Shown here: positions 1 to 13,100 of the stretch, in pieces
Layout: each line of letters begins with the position of its first letter
How positions within the stretch are numbered: position 1 is the first letter of the stretch
Source of the DNA: Campanula takesimana
Lineage: Eukaryota; Streptophyta; Magnoliopsida; Asterales; Campanulaceae
Direction: 5' to 3'
Assembly (NCBI GenBank): GCA_026119855.1
Contig: JAOWBW010000767.1
Coordinates: 372,001 to 436,000 of the forward strand
Length of the DNA stretch: 64,000 nt
The notes under the pieces: model-generated
What the model was told of the DNA's origin: nothing
Database searches by the model: none
The model's input: only the letters and a program-made list of their open reading frames with translations
Program-made: the position numbers and the translations under genes

Positions 1-1160
1 ATAAATAAAAAATCAGACAGTTTATAGCTAGATTCTGATAGCTGCATCATATAGCTACTGTTGGCCCAAAATGAACACCAGAGCAATATCTAAATGCTCA
101 AGCTTACAAAAAAATCTGGCAGAAAACCTCAATAGCAAAAGGACACATAATAAAAAATGAATAAATAAAATAATCTAACATCGAACAAATACAAAAGACG
201 GGAAAATGTACTTTTGGTGCATCCATCAATTGGCCTTTCAGACTTGGTAATACCGTAACAAGTTCCAAAAATTAGTACACAAAGAACCTATGCTATCCAC
301 AGCGAGTAATGCTGGTAGTCAAAAGAAAGAGTCTCTACCCAAATCTATAGCTTGTCGCAGTAACCATCAAATTTAAATTCCAAGTATATCAAAACGTGAT
401 GTGAGAAACAATCATATCCACATGTAACCGCAACAATCGAACAGGAATCATGGAACTGCATTGGATTTCACAGATAAGCATGCCAAGAAAATAAACATAA
501 ATACAGCTTTTAAAGTTGCCCTCTACAAGGATCAGTTAACTAATAGCAATTAGCCAGAACCATAAACACTCACTGAGCAGGAACCTTAATTTATTTCAAG
601 GAAAAAAAAATAGGTGAAGCAAAAGAACCTTGGGGGAAATGTCAACTGAGAAATAACCAATGTAAGTTTATCAGGTTGCACCATTTAAGCAACACTCGGT
701 TTTTACGGCATATCCATCATTAAAGTCCCATCGCCCAATTGAAGACCTTGTCAAACTCCATATTGGAATTTGAAGATATAACTATACACGTGTACAAGAA
801 CATGTAAACATCCGGAACATGCCATTTGGTGATGGGTAGCGGACGAGATGTGACTTTAGGGAGGTAATGTACTCATAACATTAATTATAGATTTTTTTTG
901 ATAATTTAACATTAATTATAGATAACCATCCTGATGGTGGCTAAAATAGAGAAGTGAAATGTAAAGGCAAGGGGGGGGGGGGATCGGGTGGTCAAACTTG
1001 AACGTGATAACCACGTTTGAGTACAAGGGTTAAAGATGGCACACGGACTTATAAATACGAAGGCACATGATATATTAATTGCATGAGAAGACGAATCTTG
1101 TGTCAGTTCCAATATGAAGATTGTAACCATTCATGAAACAAAGGGGGAAAAAGTTGTCAC
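1..1160 (-). other. EMF2 intron leading to missing VEFS exons
   Basis: This stretch follows the donor after the exon at 1161. I looked on the minus strand for the acidic and aromatic VEFS box and found nothing like it. The stretch holds a short G run near 970 and low-complexity AT sequence. It is best read as intron, with the terminal exons outside the window. Confidence 0.5.
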
Positions 1161-4100
1161 CTGAGCTCTGTGAGAGTGGAAGAATTGGCGCTTCTGCAAG
1201 AGCGCGCGACTGAAAACAAACATGTCCAAATAAAATCAGTGAAAATATATTAATGTAGGTTCCACCAAATACATATCTACCACTACCGACAATAATGGTA
1301 AGAAGAGCAAGGAAACCCCTCTGCCTAACCCCCGAAAAGGGAATATATAACAAGAGAAAGGTGGGAGAGAGAGAGAGAGAGACGGTGAGAGAGGAGAAGA
1401 AGAAACATACTTCCTAGGTTCAGAGCGTTCAATAGATAGCTTTCTTGTCTTTGCAAACTGTAGCATGGCAGGAGGTGTAAGGTTGCTTCCAGGAACTGAT
1501 TGGACACATTCGGGATCCGCAGAGGAGTGAGCAGCAGTGCTCGATAACCCATTGGCAGTAGGGCTATATGTATCATGCTCAACAGAATGTGGAACGCCTG
1601 AAATTGAAACAAGTGGGCCAGTACATATTAAAACAGAAATATAAAAATTTTGACCCCTCTACTATCTCAAACACGAATTGGTTGTTCAAAGATGAATTAA
1701 AAAAACAAATAAAAGAGCATAGGAAATGATATAAACTAGCACTATACATTTTTGATGTAAGAGTTTCTTAACAGAAAACCATTGTAGCACAAAAGCTCCT
1801 ACCTCTGTCCTACAGACGAAGTGATCATTCTTTTTTGATCCATCCTAGGGCCAAGCAGAAAAAACTAAAAACCCAACCAACCAAATTGACCAAAATAAAA
1901 TGAGCCAACTAATTGGGTTGGTTTTGGTTTCGAATTCTCCAAAAATCCTAATTTTGGTTCGATATTCAGTTTCAGTTTAAAACTTATTACACAAAACTGA
2001 ACCGAACCGGGCTAATGATTCTTGCAATTTCCTTGAATTGTTGCACAAGCTTACCTATCCATCTATTTCTATTACTCATGTGCATTTTGGAGTTTGAAAG
2101 TTGCCTCGCAGTATCGGAAACATATTAAGTGTGCCACTGTATCTTCATTTTCTTTACCCTCCATTCTCTTTCCTCCCCCACATACTCAGTCACTCACTCA
2201 CTCTCCCCATTTTCTTACTTACTCTATTCTTCCCTCTCCTCCCCGAATATACTGCAGCATCACCCAAGACAATCCAGGGCTCATTTCATATCATTTCTCC
2301 AACACTACACTCAAGGCCTTCACCAGTCAAGACCACCACCACCACGCCACCTGACAGCAAAGTCGCCACCATCAGCCACACCGGCGGTAATCAAGCCTAT
2401 GACCATTCAGGTCTAAAGTCGCCAAGTCTAAGAAGACATCCCCATCTCCTGATATCGGTTTTAACCACCAAAGATACATCTCGATCTCCCGATCTGGTTT
2501 GACAAATACGAGATTTAAAATACAAATACATCATCAACGACGTGGAAATCTTCCACGGATTTGATCAGCACCGAATTTAGATAAATTCCTGGTTTTAATG
2601 GTTGTAACAATTTTAATATTTCAGATACTTATCTTTCAGGTCTTGATGATGCATCTTTGAGTTCTTACGTTATATGAATTTGTTATTCTTTTTCTTCATT
2701 CCAGTTTTATATTCTTTACATTTAAACAGACAATAGAGAGAAACCAAACAGATAATAGCGGGAACTGACGGCTCATTTTTCGTGGTTGTTGTTTGGTCTT
2801 GGATTCAAATATCTCAGAGAAGAATTTTGGTTTGAGTAAATAGTGCAAAAAATTGACCCAACCCGAACCGTGAACACCACCCAATCCCAACCAAAGTAAC
2901 ATTCCTTTTAAGGAAACTTTTAACAGCAAATTGATTATGTTACCCTACATAATGTTTACTTGCTCATTTAAAAAATACTCCCGTCTAACTTAAAACTTGT
3001 CTTCTATTCTTTGAGGCGAAATTACGAGATTTGTATATTTTCACCTACCCTTTTCTTACTTTTGTGCTTAGTCAAACGCTGCTCTTTTACTGGGACAGAT
3101 GCAGTAAATTAAAAAAAAAATGATTTAAGTTTCAGGATGAACTGGTAATAATTTGCAAACAAAAGAGATTGAAAAAAAAGCAGATAAACAAGAATAATAC
3201 AGTCAGTCTTGTCCCTGAGCTCGCTGATAGACACTGGCATGTTTGAGTCCAACACAAGGGGGTGCACATGTTTTGCTTTCTGAGCTAGGCTCTCCGGTTT
3301 ACTGCGCCGTAAGCGCTTTGCGCTGCACAGAATTTTGGTTGCACCCAGTTCAGCTCATCACACATTGGTTTATCACTATATAAGGTAATTTAAAAAACCT
3401 AAGCATCTTCAAATTATAGTGAAAACACCAACTTACCAAAAGAAAAAGGGTGGCTGAGACTCAACACCATCTGAACCAATCTGAAGAAAATACATTGCCA
3501 ATATCATTTTTAGTGTTTAAAAAAACGCCAACTAAAAACGATAGCATATAAAGAGAGAAAACATTAACTCCCTCAAACCCTAAATGAGTGTTGATTTTTG
3601 GTGTAGTTACAAAGCCTCCGCAGTCTACAATCATGTTCTCTTTTATACTTGCGATCTTGATGCCATATGGTCAAGTCAACAAGGATACTTGTGTATATAT
3701 GCTATCAAAAGTGCTTAGAAGCCAACTTTCTTAAATTTCCCCAAAAGTAAAAAATGGAAGAGGGCATATTGGGAAGTCATGTAGGACTTCTACACATATC
3801 CAATGTAGATAGTTAAAAGCCTAAATCAGCAGCTACCCAAACTGATATCATAATCAACCTTGGCAATTAAAAGTTACAAAATATGGACGAGACACATACA
3901 GCCTTAAGCTCATCCATCATGCAATTACGTAGGGAGTGACTGGCACAAGTGTCTTAATGATGTATTTCAATCATACAACCCACTACACCTCAAAATGGTA
4001 CTGTAACCTTATGAATAAAGCATGTTCTGTGTCATCGCCAGGCCCGGTTTTGAGCCCGTGCAACCAGCCCAACTGCACAGGGCCCAAAAAATTTGGGGGC

Positions 4101-7100
4101 CCCAAATTTTATAACGTTATTATATATATATATATAATAAATACCAAATAGTTACACAAGTGAATACGGTTCCCAGCTGGTAAGGCGTTGCCTAGTGCAA
4201 CAAGGCTGTCCCATTTCGACCCCCAGAAGCAGCCCTTTTTTGTTTGTTTGTTTTTTCTTTTTTCCTTCTTAGACTTTTCTCATGGGCTTCTTTTCTCCTA
4301 CTTGGGCTGATTTTCATTTTTGGGCTTATTTCACATTCTTTTAATTTTATTGAATAATTTGTTTATTAATTCAACATTATTGCAATCAATTTTTGGGCTT
4401 CCCTCCCCTTCTTTTTTTAGTTGATGGTTTCATTCATATGTTTTTTTTTAAACCTTAATTAGAAAGTTTGGTTTCTTTTAATAATACTCCCTCCGTTCCA
4501 GAAAAGTTGAAACATTTACTTTGGAGTTGGGAAATTAAGGATTTAATATTATATTAAGAATGAAAGGTAGAGAGGAAGAGAGAATTAGTGGGGGTGGAAA
4601 GAGAATGAGTGGAGAATAATGAGTGGTTGGGAGGAAGAGAGAGAATGAGTGGAGGATTATAAAAGTAATAAAAAGCTTCCATTTTGGGATTGTTGCAACT
4701 TTTGTGAAATACCCTAAATGGCAAAATGTTGCAACTTCCTTGGAACGGAAGGAGTATATTTTTAATTTTAATGAATTATTTGCTTATTACTTTAACATTA
4801 TTACAATCATTTTGTTGTGTAAATTTTTTAAATACTAAGGGCCCCAATTTTCACATTTAGCACAGGGTACCTATAATTATTGAGACGGGCCTGGTCATCG
4901 CATTCATGGATGCATATATGCGGATCTTGTGAACTATGATCATATCTGCTTAGGTTCAGATGCTGCTAAAGATCACATACACACGAGTATATACATAGTT
5001 ACTATAAATTGCGATTACTATAAGCACTGCAATTTTGGGCATAAATTGTGTTCTCACCTCAGATTTCCACACATCAGTCTTCACGGATACATTTACAGCT
5101 TGATATTCTTCAGTTACCTAAACAAATATGAATGGGGCTAATCATTTTGGCTCAAAGAAAGAAACCAAAAGCCATGTTGATTCATGAAGTTTGCCTACCC
5201 AGAATTCAAAGTTGAACAGATCATGAGATGAAGACAAGTGACCTTTCAAACCCTGAAGATATATAAATACTTTTAGTAACATTAGATTTCAATGGTCAGT
5301 ACTTTAGCTCATTTGAACAAAAAGAAACAGAACTCAGAAGAGCATTGACCTTAAAACTTGCACACTTTACCAAGCAAAATGGACAAGAGAAATCTTCTGT
5401 AACTGCAAATTCACAGATGGCACGTACAGATTAAGGCAGCCGAAGCGAAAAATTGGTAATTGATAAAACGAGATGGGCCAAGTGAAAATCATGGTTTTCC
5501 AAACATTTTACTTTTAACCCATAAAACTAGTACCTTCAGTCCTCTGTAACTTATTATTGTAGTATCGGTAGTTGAAAATGACATTTCCGGTTCTCAATCT
5601 ACACATATAGCAGCCAAATTACCGTTGCAGTTCCCCAAACAGCCAAATGGGGATTAAGGGGAAAAAGGAAAGAACGATAAGAGCAATTATCGCAGATGAG
5701 TTGCACAGATGAGCTGGGAATCCTTCCGGTACATTGGTTGCTCAAGCCATCCAAAAAAAGAGAATTAATATAAGCCTATTCGTAATAATAGTGAAGGGAA
5801 GGTATGAAAAATCATAACACATTCAAAGAAAGGATCACCACATGCTTCTGAAGCATGGACATCTGTATATGATCAAGATGATACGAGTGATGGCTAGTGC
5901 TATATTAATTAAACAAAAAATGAGATGCGTGATCAACCCGTGATTTAATAGCACGAGAAGTCTCTTATGTTTGTCACGTCATGAGCAACTATTTCTAGCG
6001 CCAAATGACAGTTTAAGCCTCAATAATCAACACTAACTAAGATAATTGATTAGTATCAAAAAATAAGATAACTAATCCAGTTATCTGAAAACGAGCATGA
6101 GAAACTGGGCCCTTACAACTAGCAGTTAGAAAGAGCCAACATCACCCCACTCGAATCATTTTACATCAATCTCAGGCAGTGGCTTGATTAGCTGGATTGA
6201 GATAGTTTCATTGCTGAATCACAAAGGAGCAAGACTTTCAACTCTAACCAAGTAATTAGATCACATACTCCTATCTTTCAAAAGCATTAAATTACATCTG
6301 AGAAAGAAAACAGAGCGAGAGATAGAGGGGGAGAAAGAGAGAATTATTACCCGGTCAATCTAATCTTCCTATAGACAAATGACACAGTAGGTGGTAGCAG
6401 TTGGACATATGCCAACTCAGTCAGGCATGTTACCCAGTTACATGAATCTGTTTCCCAATTTATTTCTATCCAAGTTAACCTTTTTGCTAAACTAGCTCAA
6501 TCACATACTCCATAAGTATCCCTCCCAATTAATGATGGGAGAACATGAGATGGAAAAAGAATATTATATGAAGTTGAAATGATAGTCTGAAGAGTCCCAC
6601 ATCAGTAAAAGAGAATTTGATGCCCACTATGTTGCATCAGAGCAAAATATATGTAGTTTAAAAAGTGAAAAATTACGAAGAGATAAACAGGAAATATTAC
6701 CGCATAATCTGAGACAAGGAAGAAGTAGGATCACCATTGTAGGAATATGAATTATAGGGAGATTTATCTTTTGCCCCAACCTCTTCAGCAGAAATGACAA
6801 CAGGCACTACCTGTGATGTACTCTTTGGTACCAAAATACAAAAGTGCATCAGTCAAACAGCCACCGTTTCAGGATCATTGTAATGTAGTAGAACAGTAGC
6901 AAAAAAAAACTGGCAGAATTTTCTAGTAAACGCTAAGTCAAAAAGTTGACATACCACAGCATCAAAGTCAACGGGTAACTGAAGAGAGATACGCTTTTCT
7001 TCATCCAAAATACTCAACTGCAAAACCAAATTCGAATAAACATTAAGAAACACACGTATTAAAGATTAGAAAGAAAAAGCATACCCCCCCCCCAACAAAA

Positions 7101-10100
7101 TTATTAGCTACTCCCTCCGGTCACAAAAAAAAAAAAAAAAAAAAAACTCACTTATTGAGAAAGTAGTTGAAGTTAGTTAATTGTATTGATTTTATAATAA
7201 AAACATGTTAAATTACTAATACATCCTCGTATTAAATGTGCACTTGTATTTGAAAATGAGTAATTAATTAGGGGTATTTTGGGTAAAAGAGTATTAAATA
7301 CAGTTATATTTAATGAGTTTTTTACCGAAACAACGAAAAGTTGCTTATATTTAAGGCCAAAAAAACCCCAACTTTTTTGCTTATATTTGTGGCCAGAGGG
7401 AGTATACAGTTAATATCACGTCCAGATGAAGTCTCATGTTTTTGTAAATTAAGCACATGGCTATGCACACTCAGTCATGTATTCTGCTCCAGTATGAAGA
7501 TGAAAAAAAAAAAAAGAGGCTGTCTGGCTTCTTTGTCATGTTGCACGCCACATAATCAAAAATAAAAACTTGAATGAATGGATCCTTCTTAGAAGAATTT
7601 TAAAGGGTCTTAAGCTAAATGAAGACAAGTTTTCCAGTAGCAACTTGCAATTCCATCCTAATAGCAGAATCTTGACCCTACAAAATCTGTTTCTTTATCT
7701 GTGTGTGTCCATCATCATTTGGGAAAGGGAAGAAGGAGCTTGAGCAAGACGAAGGGAGATTTAGAGGATCATGACACACAAGTTTTTATGATGTGTCTTA
7801 CTTTCATATCAAGCTCATCACAGCTTATGATGTGTCTTACTTTCATATCAAGCTCACTGTTCATAGCAGGATTTATAAATTTCCAATGCACAAGGGAAAC
7901 ACAAACAACATACAACCAATGCAGAACCATATTTCTCATCCACATTATAGTTGGATGCCCAAGCAGTAGAGTAATCCAGCTTACATCGGAAGTAGGAACT
8001 GCGTCAGACATTTCAAAGTGGAATATTTATTGACTTGAAGCATCTTAGTGTATACATAAATGCACATACATATATATATGTGTATGCATGCGTGCGTGTA
8101 TTACAATAATCCAGGATATACAGGTCATAAGAAAACCTACGATAGGTCATGAATAATATAATTAAAATGACAACAGAAAGCACGTACCTTCATAAAACAG
8201 GAGTGCATGCTCACATTTGACGACAGCTCAACTCTCTCCCCTAGGCTCAGGTTTGGGGACTTCTCCCACGACGAATAAAGTAATTCTAATGAAATCTTCC
8301 CCAATAAGCAGTACCCCCCAATATTTGCTGGCCAACAAGATGAAGAGCTTAATGAGATACTTATTGCTACATAGACGCTGAAGTAAAAAAGGAAATGCAA
8401 AACTAAGAAATAAGCATCAAAGATCTCTCATTATTAAAAGCATCCGCTCTAATAGATTGTGAAGTCTGATCGTGGCCATATTTGTATTGACATCTACCAC
8501 AGATAGCCTTGAAGTATGTATTTCGTTGAGATCAAGCTCAGAAACAATTTATAGGCTACACATAAGAGTTAGAGGTCTTGTATGTGTATGTAAAACACTA
8601 AAGCAATGTAAGGTTAAAAGCAGTGTCACTCGTTGCCTGAGCAGTGTAGTTTTCAAGTCAAAGTAAATAAAAAGATGTAGAAACTCTATCCGAAAATTGG
8701 TCAATTGGTCATCTCAACCAAAGGACAAACAATGTAAGACTTGAAATGGGTCAGGCCGGTTGAAACATAAGTAACATAAATGTTACCTCCTCCGTCCCAG
8801 TTTAAGGTTCTTACTTTCCTTTTTGGTATGTCCCAGTTTAAGGTTCTTAGTTGCTTTATTCCTTAAATGGCAAAGTATGAACAGTGTTTTGGACAATCTT
8901 GTCCTCATAAAGTTCATATATTACAAATGACCATCACTTACCTATCTACTTTTCACCCACTTGCTTTATGTATTGACAATTATATCCTCCACACACTACT
9001 ATTCTTGACCCAAGTTTGCCTACCTACTTTTCACCCACTTGCTTTATGAATTGACAATTATATCCTCCACACACTACTATCTTGAGCCAAGTTTGCCTTG
9101 GTTTCTTAATAAGCGTGCAAAGTCAAACTAAGAACCTTAAACCGGGACGGAGGGAGTAATAAAGTTAATAAGGGAGCAGTCACACAACTATATAGAAGCA
9201 AGTCATGCCTCACCAAAGGAGTGCCTACTACCACCAAAAGTTTATAGTCAAGTGCATGGTCGACGTTATTCTCAAGTGACAGTACAACTGTATGATCCAA
9301 GTGAACCACAACCAATCAATGCATTAAAAAACAAGGTATAACAGATTGTTAAGGCGCCATTCATCATGTTGAAAGAAACTATTTAACAAGATAAACTAAC
9401 ATACATGGAATAGATAACATATCCTTGTGGTCTTTGGTTAGATAAGTTCCTAGAGAACTCATAGTATCAGCTGCAAAACAAATAGAATGTCACAAACTGA
9501 CACAAAATGAACACACGAGTCCTCGAAATTTAACAAATGTACATGATCATACCACAGCTAACCAACAAGATAGCAAGAGAGCCGGATTTGACCTCCGCTG
9601 ACAACTTATTAAGTTCAGGCAGAATAAATGTTGCTTGAGCCCTGCTCGTTGCCTCAACTCCAGTACAAGAGGTCAAGATACATGCCCGATTAAATCGATA
9701 AACTGCAGAATGCTGCATCAAAATGACATCATAATTATATAAGCACTTGGTATAACCAGAATAGAACATATTTAGTTACCAAAATAACAACATGTCACTA
9801 CCTCCACAGTTGTAGGTCCAGGAACAGGTCTTGCCAACAATATGTGCAATGGAAAAAGACTTCTTGTTTGCAATCCATCATTCATTATTCCCGACAAAGA
9901 TACAGTCATTTGTATCCTAAAGAGTAAAGAAAAAACATAGTAGTGTGTTTAAATTGGTGACCAAATGTAGGGCGATCGGTGAAGTTTAGCTTTAGCAATC
10001 ATTGGCCTAGAAACTTATATATAGATGTGTGTGTGTGTGTATTTGTATGTTGTATATATATATACACGTACACGCATATGCATATATTACAATTTTTTAC

Positions 10101-13100
10101 TTCTATTTAGTTTAATTTGCTATATCAATATGCAGTTACTTATTTTCATTCTTTGGATATATCTACAAACTTGTGCTTGAGATATATCCTCCTTTGCCAA
10201 AGGTTTGGCCATGCATGCAGCTGAAGCCTGAAGAAATAAGGAAATGGAAGAAAGGATTACAAAAGGGCCTCCGTCAACCAAGAAAATGCTACGCCATATA
10301 AGCTGAGCACCTCCAAAATGGAAAAACAAATGACGATCAGATCATGAAGAATTCTTGCACACCCTACATTAATCACTTGAAACCATCTTCTCCAGCATAG
10401 GCTTGTGCACAGTCCCGGCCCTGAGCAAGTGCCAAGTGAGCAACTGCTCAGGGCCCCCAAATTTAAAATACTAATGTAATTGTAATATAACGATCATACA
10501 TCGCACGAGGAATTAATTCAACGCCATAAACGCTAGACTCCTCGTCTTCTCTAATCTTCAAGAATCAAGACATCAACAATGGTTCTTTCAAACTGCAAGT
10601 TTTGACAATTATTCTAATTAGTTAGTTTACTCCTTTTACCACTCACACATTGTTTTCTCTTCCTTTGGTTACTTGCCATTGAGATTGATTATATTAATTA
10701 ATTGTCTATTTATCAATTTGTATTGGCTAGTCAAAACATTTCTTGTTTTACAGAATTATGCAAATTTTGATTAGTTGACCTGTTTCTTTTTTTTTTCTTT
10801 TCTCCTTTTTTATGAAAGAGATTAATTGGCTTGTTTAATTTGTGAAAATAAGACAAATCTGAGGTGCTTCAAATTTGATAGGTGTTTTTGCGAATTGGGA
10901 TTTTTAATTTTTGATAATTTCATTTTAGGGTCTATTTTTAAATTTTGAACAGGGCCTCTAAAATGTTAGAGGTGGCCCTGCTTGTGCAGCATGATGTTCG
11001 TTGCTTGTTAAAACTAGAGAACAAACAAAAGCTCTAATCTTGAAAGGGCCCGACCATTTCAAATAAAAGAAGAAAGAACGAAGCAACCGTGGGACTGAAT
11101 CATATGTGATAAAGAAGAACATCACAAACATAGTGCAGAGTCCCTAAATACACCAACAACAACAAAGTCTTAGTCTCAAAATAATTTGGGGTTGGCTTAC
11201 ATGAATCGGCTTATGGACTCGTCAAAAAGAGGTGAGAAAACAATGAAAAGGAGTTTGGAACAAGTGAATATCGCTCTTGAGAGAGGACATCAAGTATGTG
11301 TAAGAAGCACGCTTAAAATCAGTAAGATGACAAGAGAATGAGAAATCCAAAGAACCCAATCCCACATCGAATAGATATGGGAGTGAGGCATGGAATATAA
11401 GTGACCACTTACTACAACTAAGCCCTAACATTGTGTATGAACTTTTAGATAAGTTTGTAGTAGGCCTATTAAGCCAGATTCTTGGTGGAACATTGTATGG
11501 TGCGTGGAAAGTGTACTGGTTTTAAGCTTGGGTCATCACAGATGGTACATAAATGAGAATGTGAGAGCAAAGTGTTGGAGGGACAAAGTGTTGCCCAGTA
11601 CCGAGCTCGAAAAATGGTGGGGGACACCTTTTGAATCCTACATTGAATGGGGTGTCGATTGACAGGTGGGGACGACAAGGATTTAAATGGGCACGTTGTG
11701 ATATACTCGGATCCCACATTAAAAATATGGGTGTTTAGTCCGCAATATACTCCCTCCGTCCCACCTCACTTGAGACCTAAGAGGTGGGCACAATAACTAA
11801 GAAAAAAGAATAAAATAAGGAAAATGTGTGGTAGAAAATGAAGAGAGAGAATGAATGGGGTAAATAGTAGTGTTGGTTGAATAAATTGAGTGGTGTAAAA
11901 TGAAGAGAATGAGTGGTGGGGTAGATTCAATATAAAATTATTAAAAGTTGGCTATTTTAGAGAGGTCTCAAGTGAGCTGGACGGACCAAAATGGAAATAA
12001 GTCTCAAGTGAGCTGGGACGGAGGGAGTAAGTGGCTATTTACAACCACTAGGTACCAAATCATCTATGGACTTTTGGTTAAGCTTGTGGTGAGCTTAGTC
12101 GACCAGGTTCTTAGTGGGCCAAAGTGTGCGCCTGCTATATAGCAGGCTGGCTTTCCAGTGTTGGGCACTCTTGGCTCGTTACAAACTCATAAATAGGAGC
12201 CATATTGATTGAGAAGGATTGAAACAAAAGAGGGAAAATGAACTTAGGCAATCTGCATTTGTTTTCACTTTCGAATACTCCCTCTGTTCCAGAAAGTTAG
12301 TCCCGCTTTGTTTTTCGTGGTCAACTTCATTGAAAAATTGATACAAGATCTTTGGTAAATAATTATCCCAATGAAATTCTAAAATTTGTTACTGATACAC
12401 CATTAAAATTATCAATAACAATTTTAGACATTCACTAGAATAATTGGATTGACTTAAATTATTAGTCAAAGTTCTTGACCACTAAAAACAAAGTGGGACT
12501 ATCTTTTTAAAACGAAAAGGAGTGTGTAATTAGTGACTGCATGTTTTTTCATATAATCCATCACTGTTCAGTCGGATTTAAATTATCGCTCATGAATCTA
12601 GCAGTTCATATATGTGCATCTACTATGCATTGCAACTCATAAGATGCATTGAGAGGATGATAAAAAATTGGGCAAATTGCACTATACTGCCACAAAGTTC
12701 ACATGAATTTGCAATGTAGGACCTGATGTTCCAATTTTGGCAATTCCGTATACTTGTTCACAAACCGTTGCAATCCACGACAATTTTGGATGACCATTGA
12801 CGGACTCTATAGCAGTGGTAGAGCCAGGATTTTCTTGCAACGGGGGCAAGATTATTTTTATTTTCGAGTATTGCGATGTAATACCTAAATTTAATTTTGA
12901 AAGGGGGCAAAAATATGATTTAGTGTTATTTTTTCTTGATCAAAAGGGGGGCAAAATACAAATTTTCATAGCAAAAATAACAAATATAAAAATTTACTAG
13001 TGCTAATTTGGTACAAAATGAAAAGTTAATGGGGGCAATTGCCCCCTTATCAATAGGCGTGGCTCCGCCTATGCCCTATAACAAGTGCAAGTCACGTGAT

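Larger units (their letters stand above)
4039..4893. mobile_element. hAT-superfamily DNA transposon, non-autonomous
   Basis: The ends are CAGGCCCG and its inverse CGGGCCTG. They are flanked by an exact 8-bp target duplication, GTCATCGC, at 4031-4038 and 4894-4901. The 8-bp duplication and CAG-type ends place it in hAT. It has no transposase frame. It lies in EMF2 intron 13 and contains a Stowaway and a tRNA-like stretch. Confidence 0.85.

Noticed and set aside
2094..2502. Proline- and serine-rich frames of 86-133 codons in EMF2 intron 15
   Set aside because: They overlap in several frames and are low-complexity. They have no EMF2 or other domain.
4155..4255. Candidate tRNA gene
   Set aside because: Only box A- and box B-like words are present, without acceptor or anticodon stems. 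The same holds for 27798-27862 and 41134-41187, which are SINE parts.
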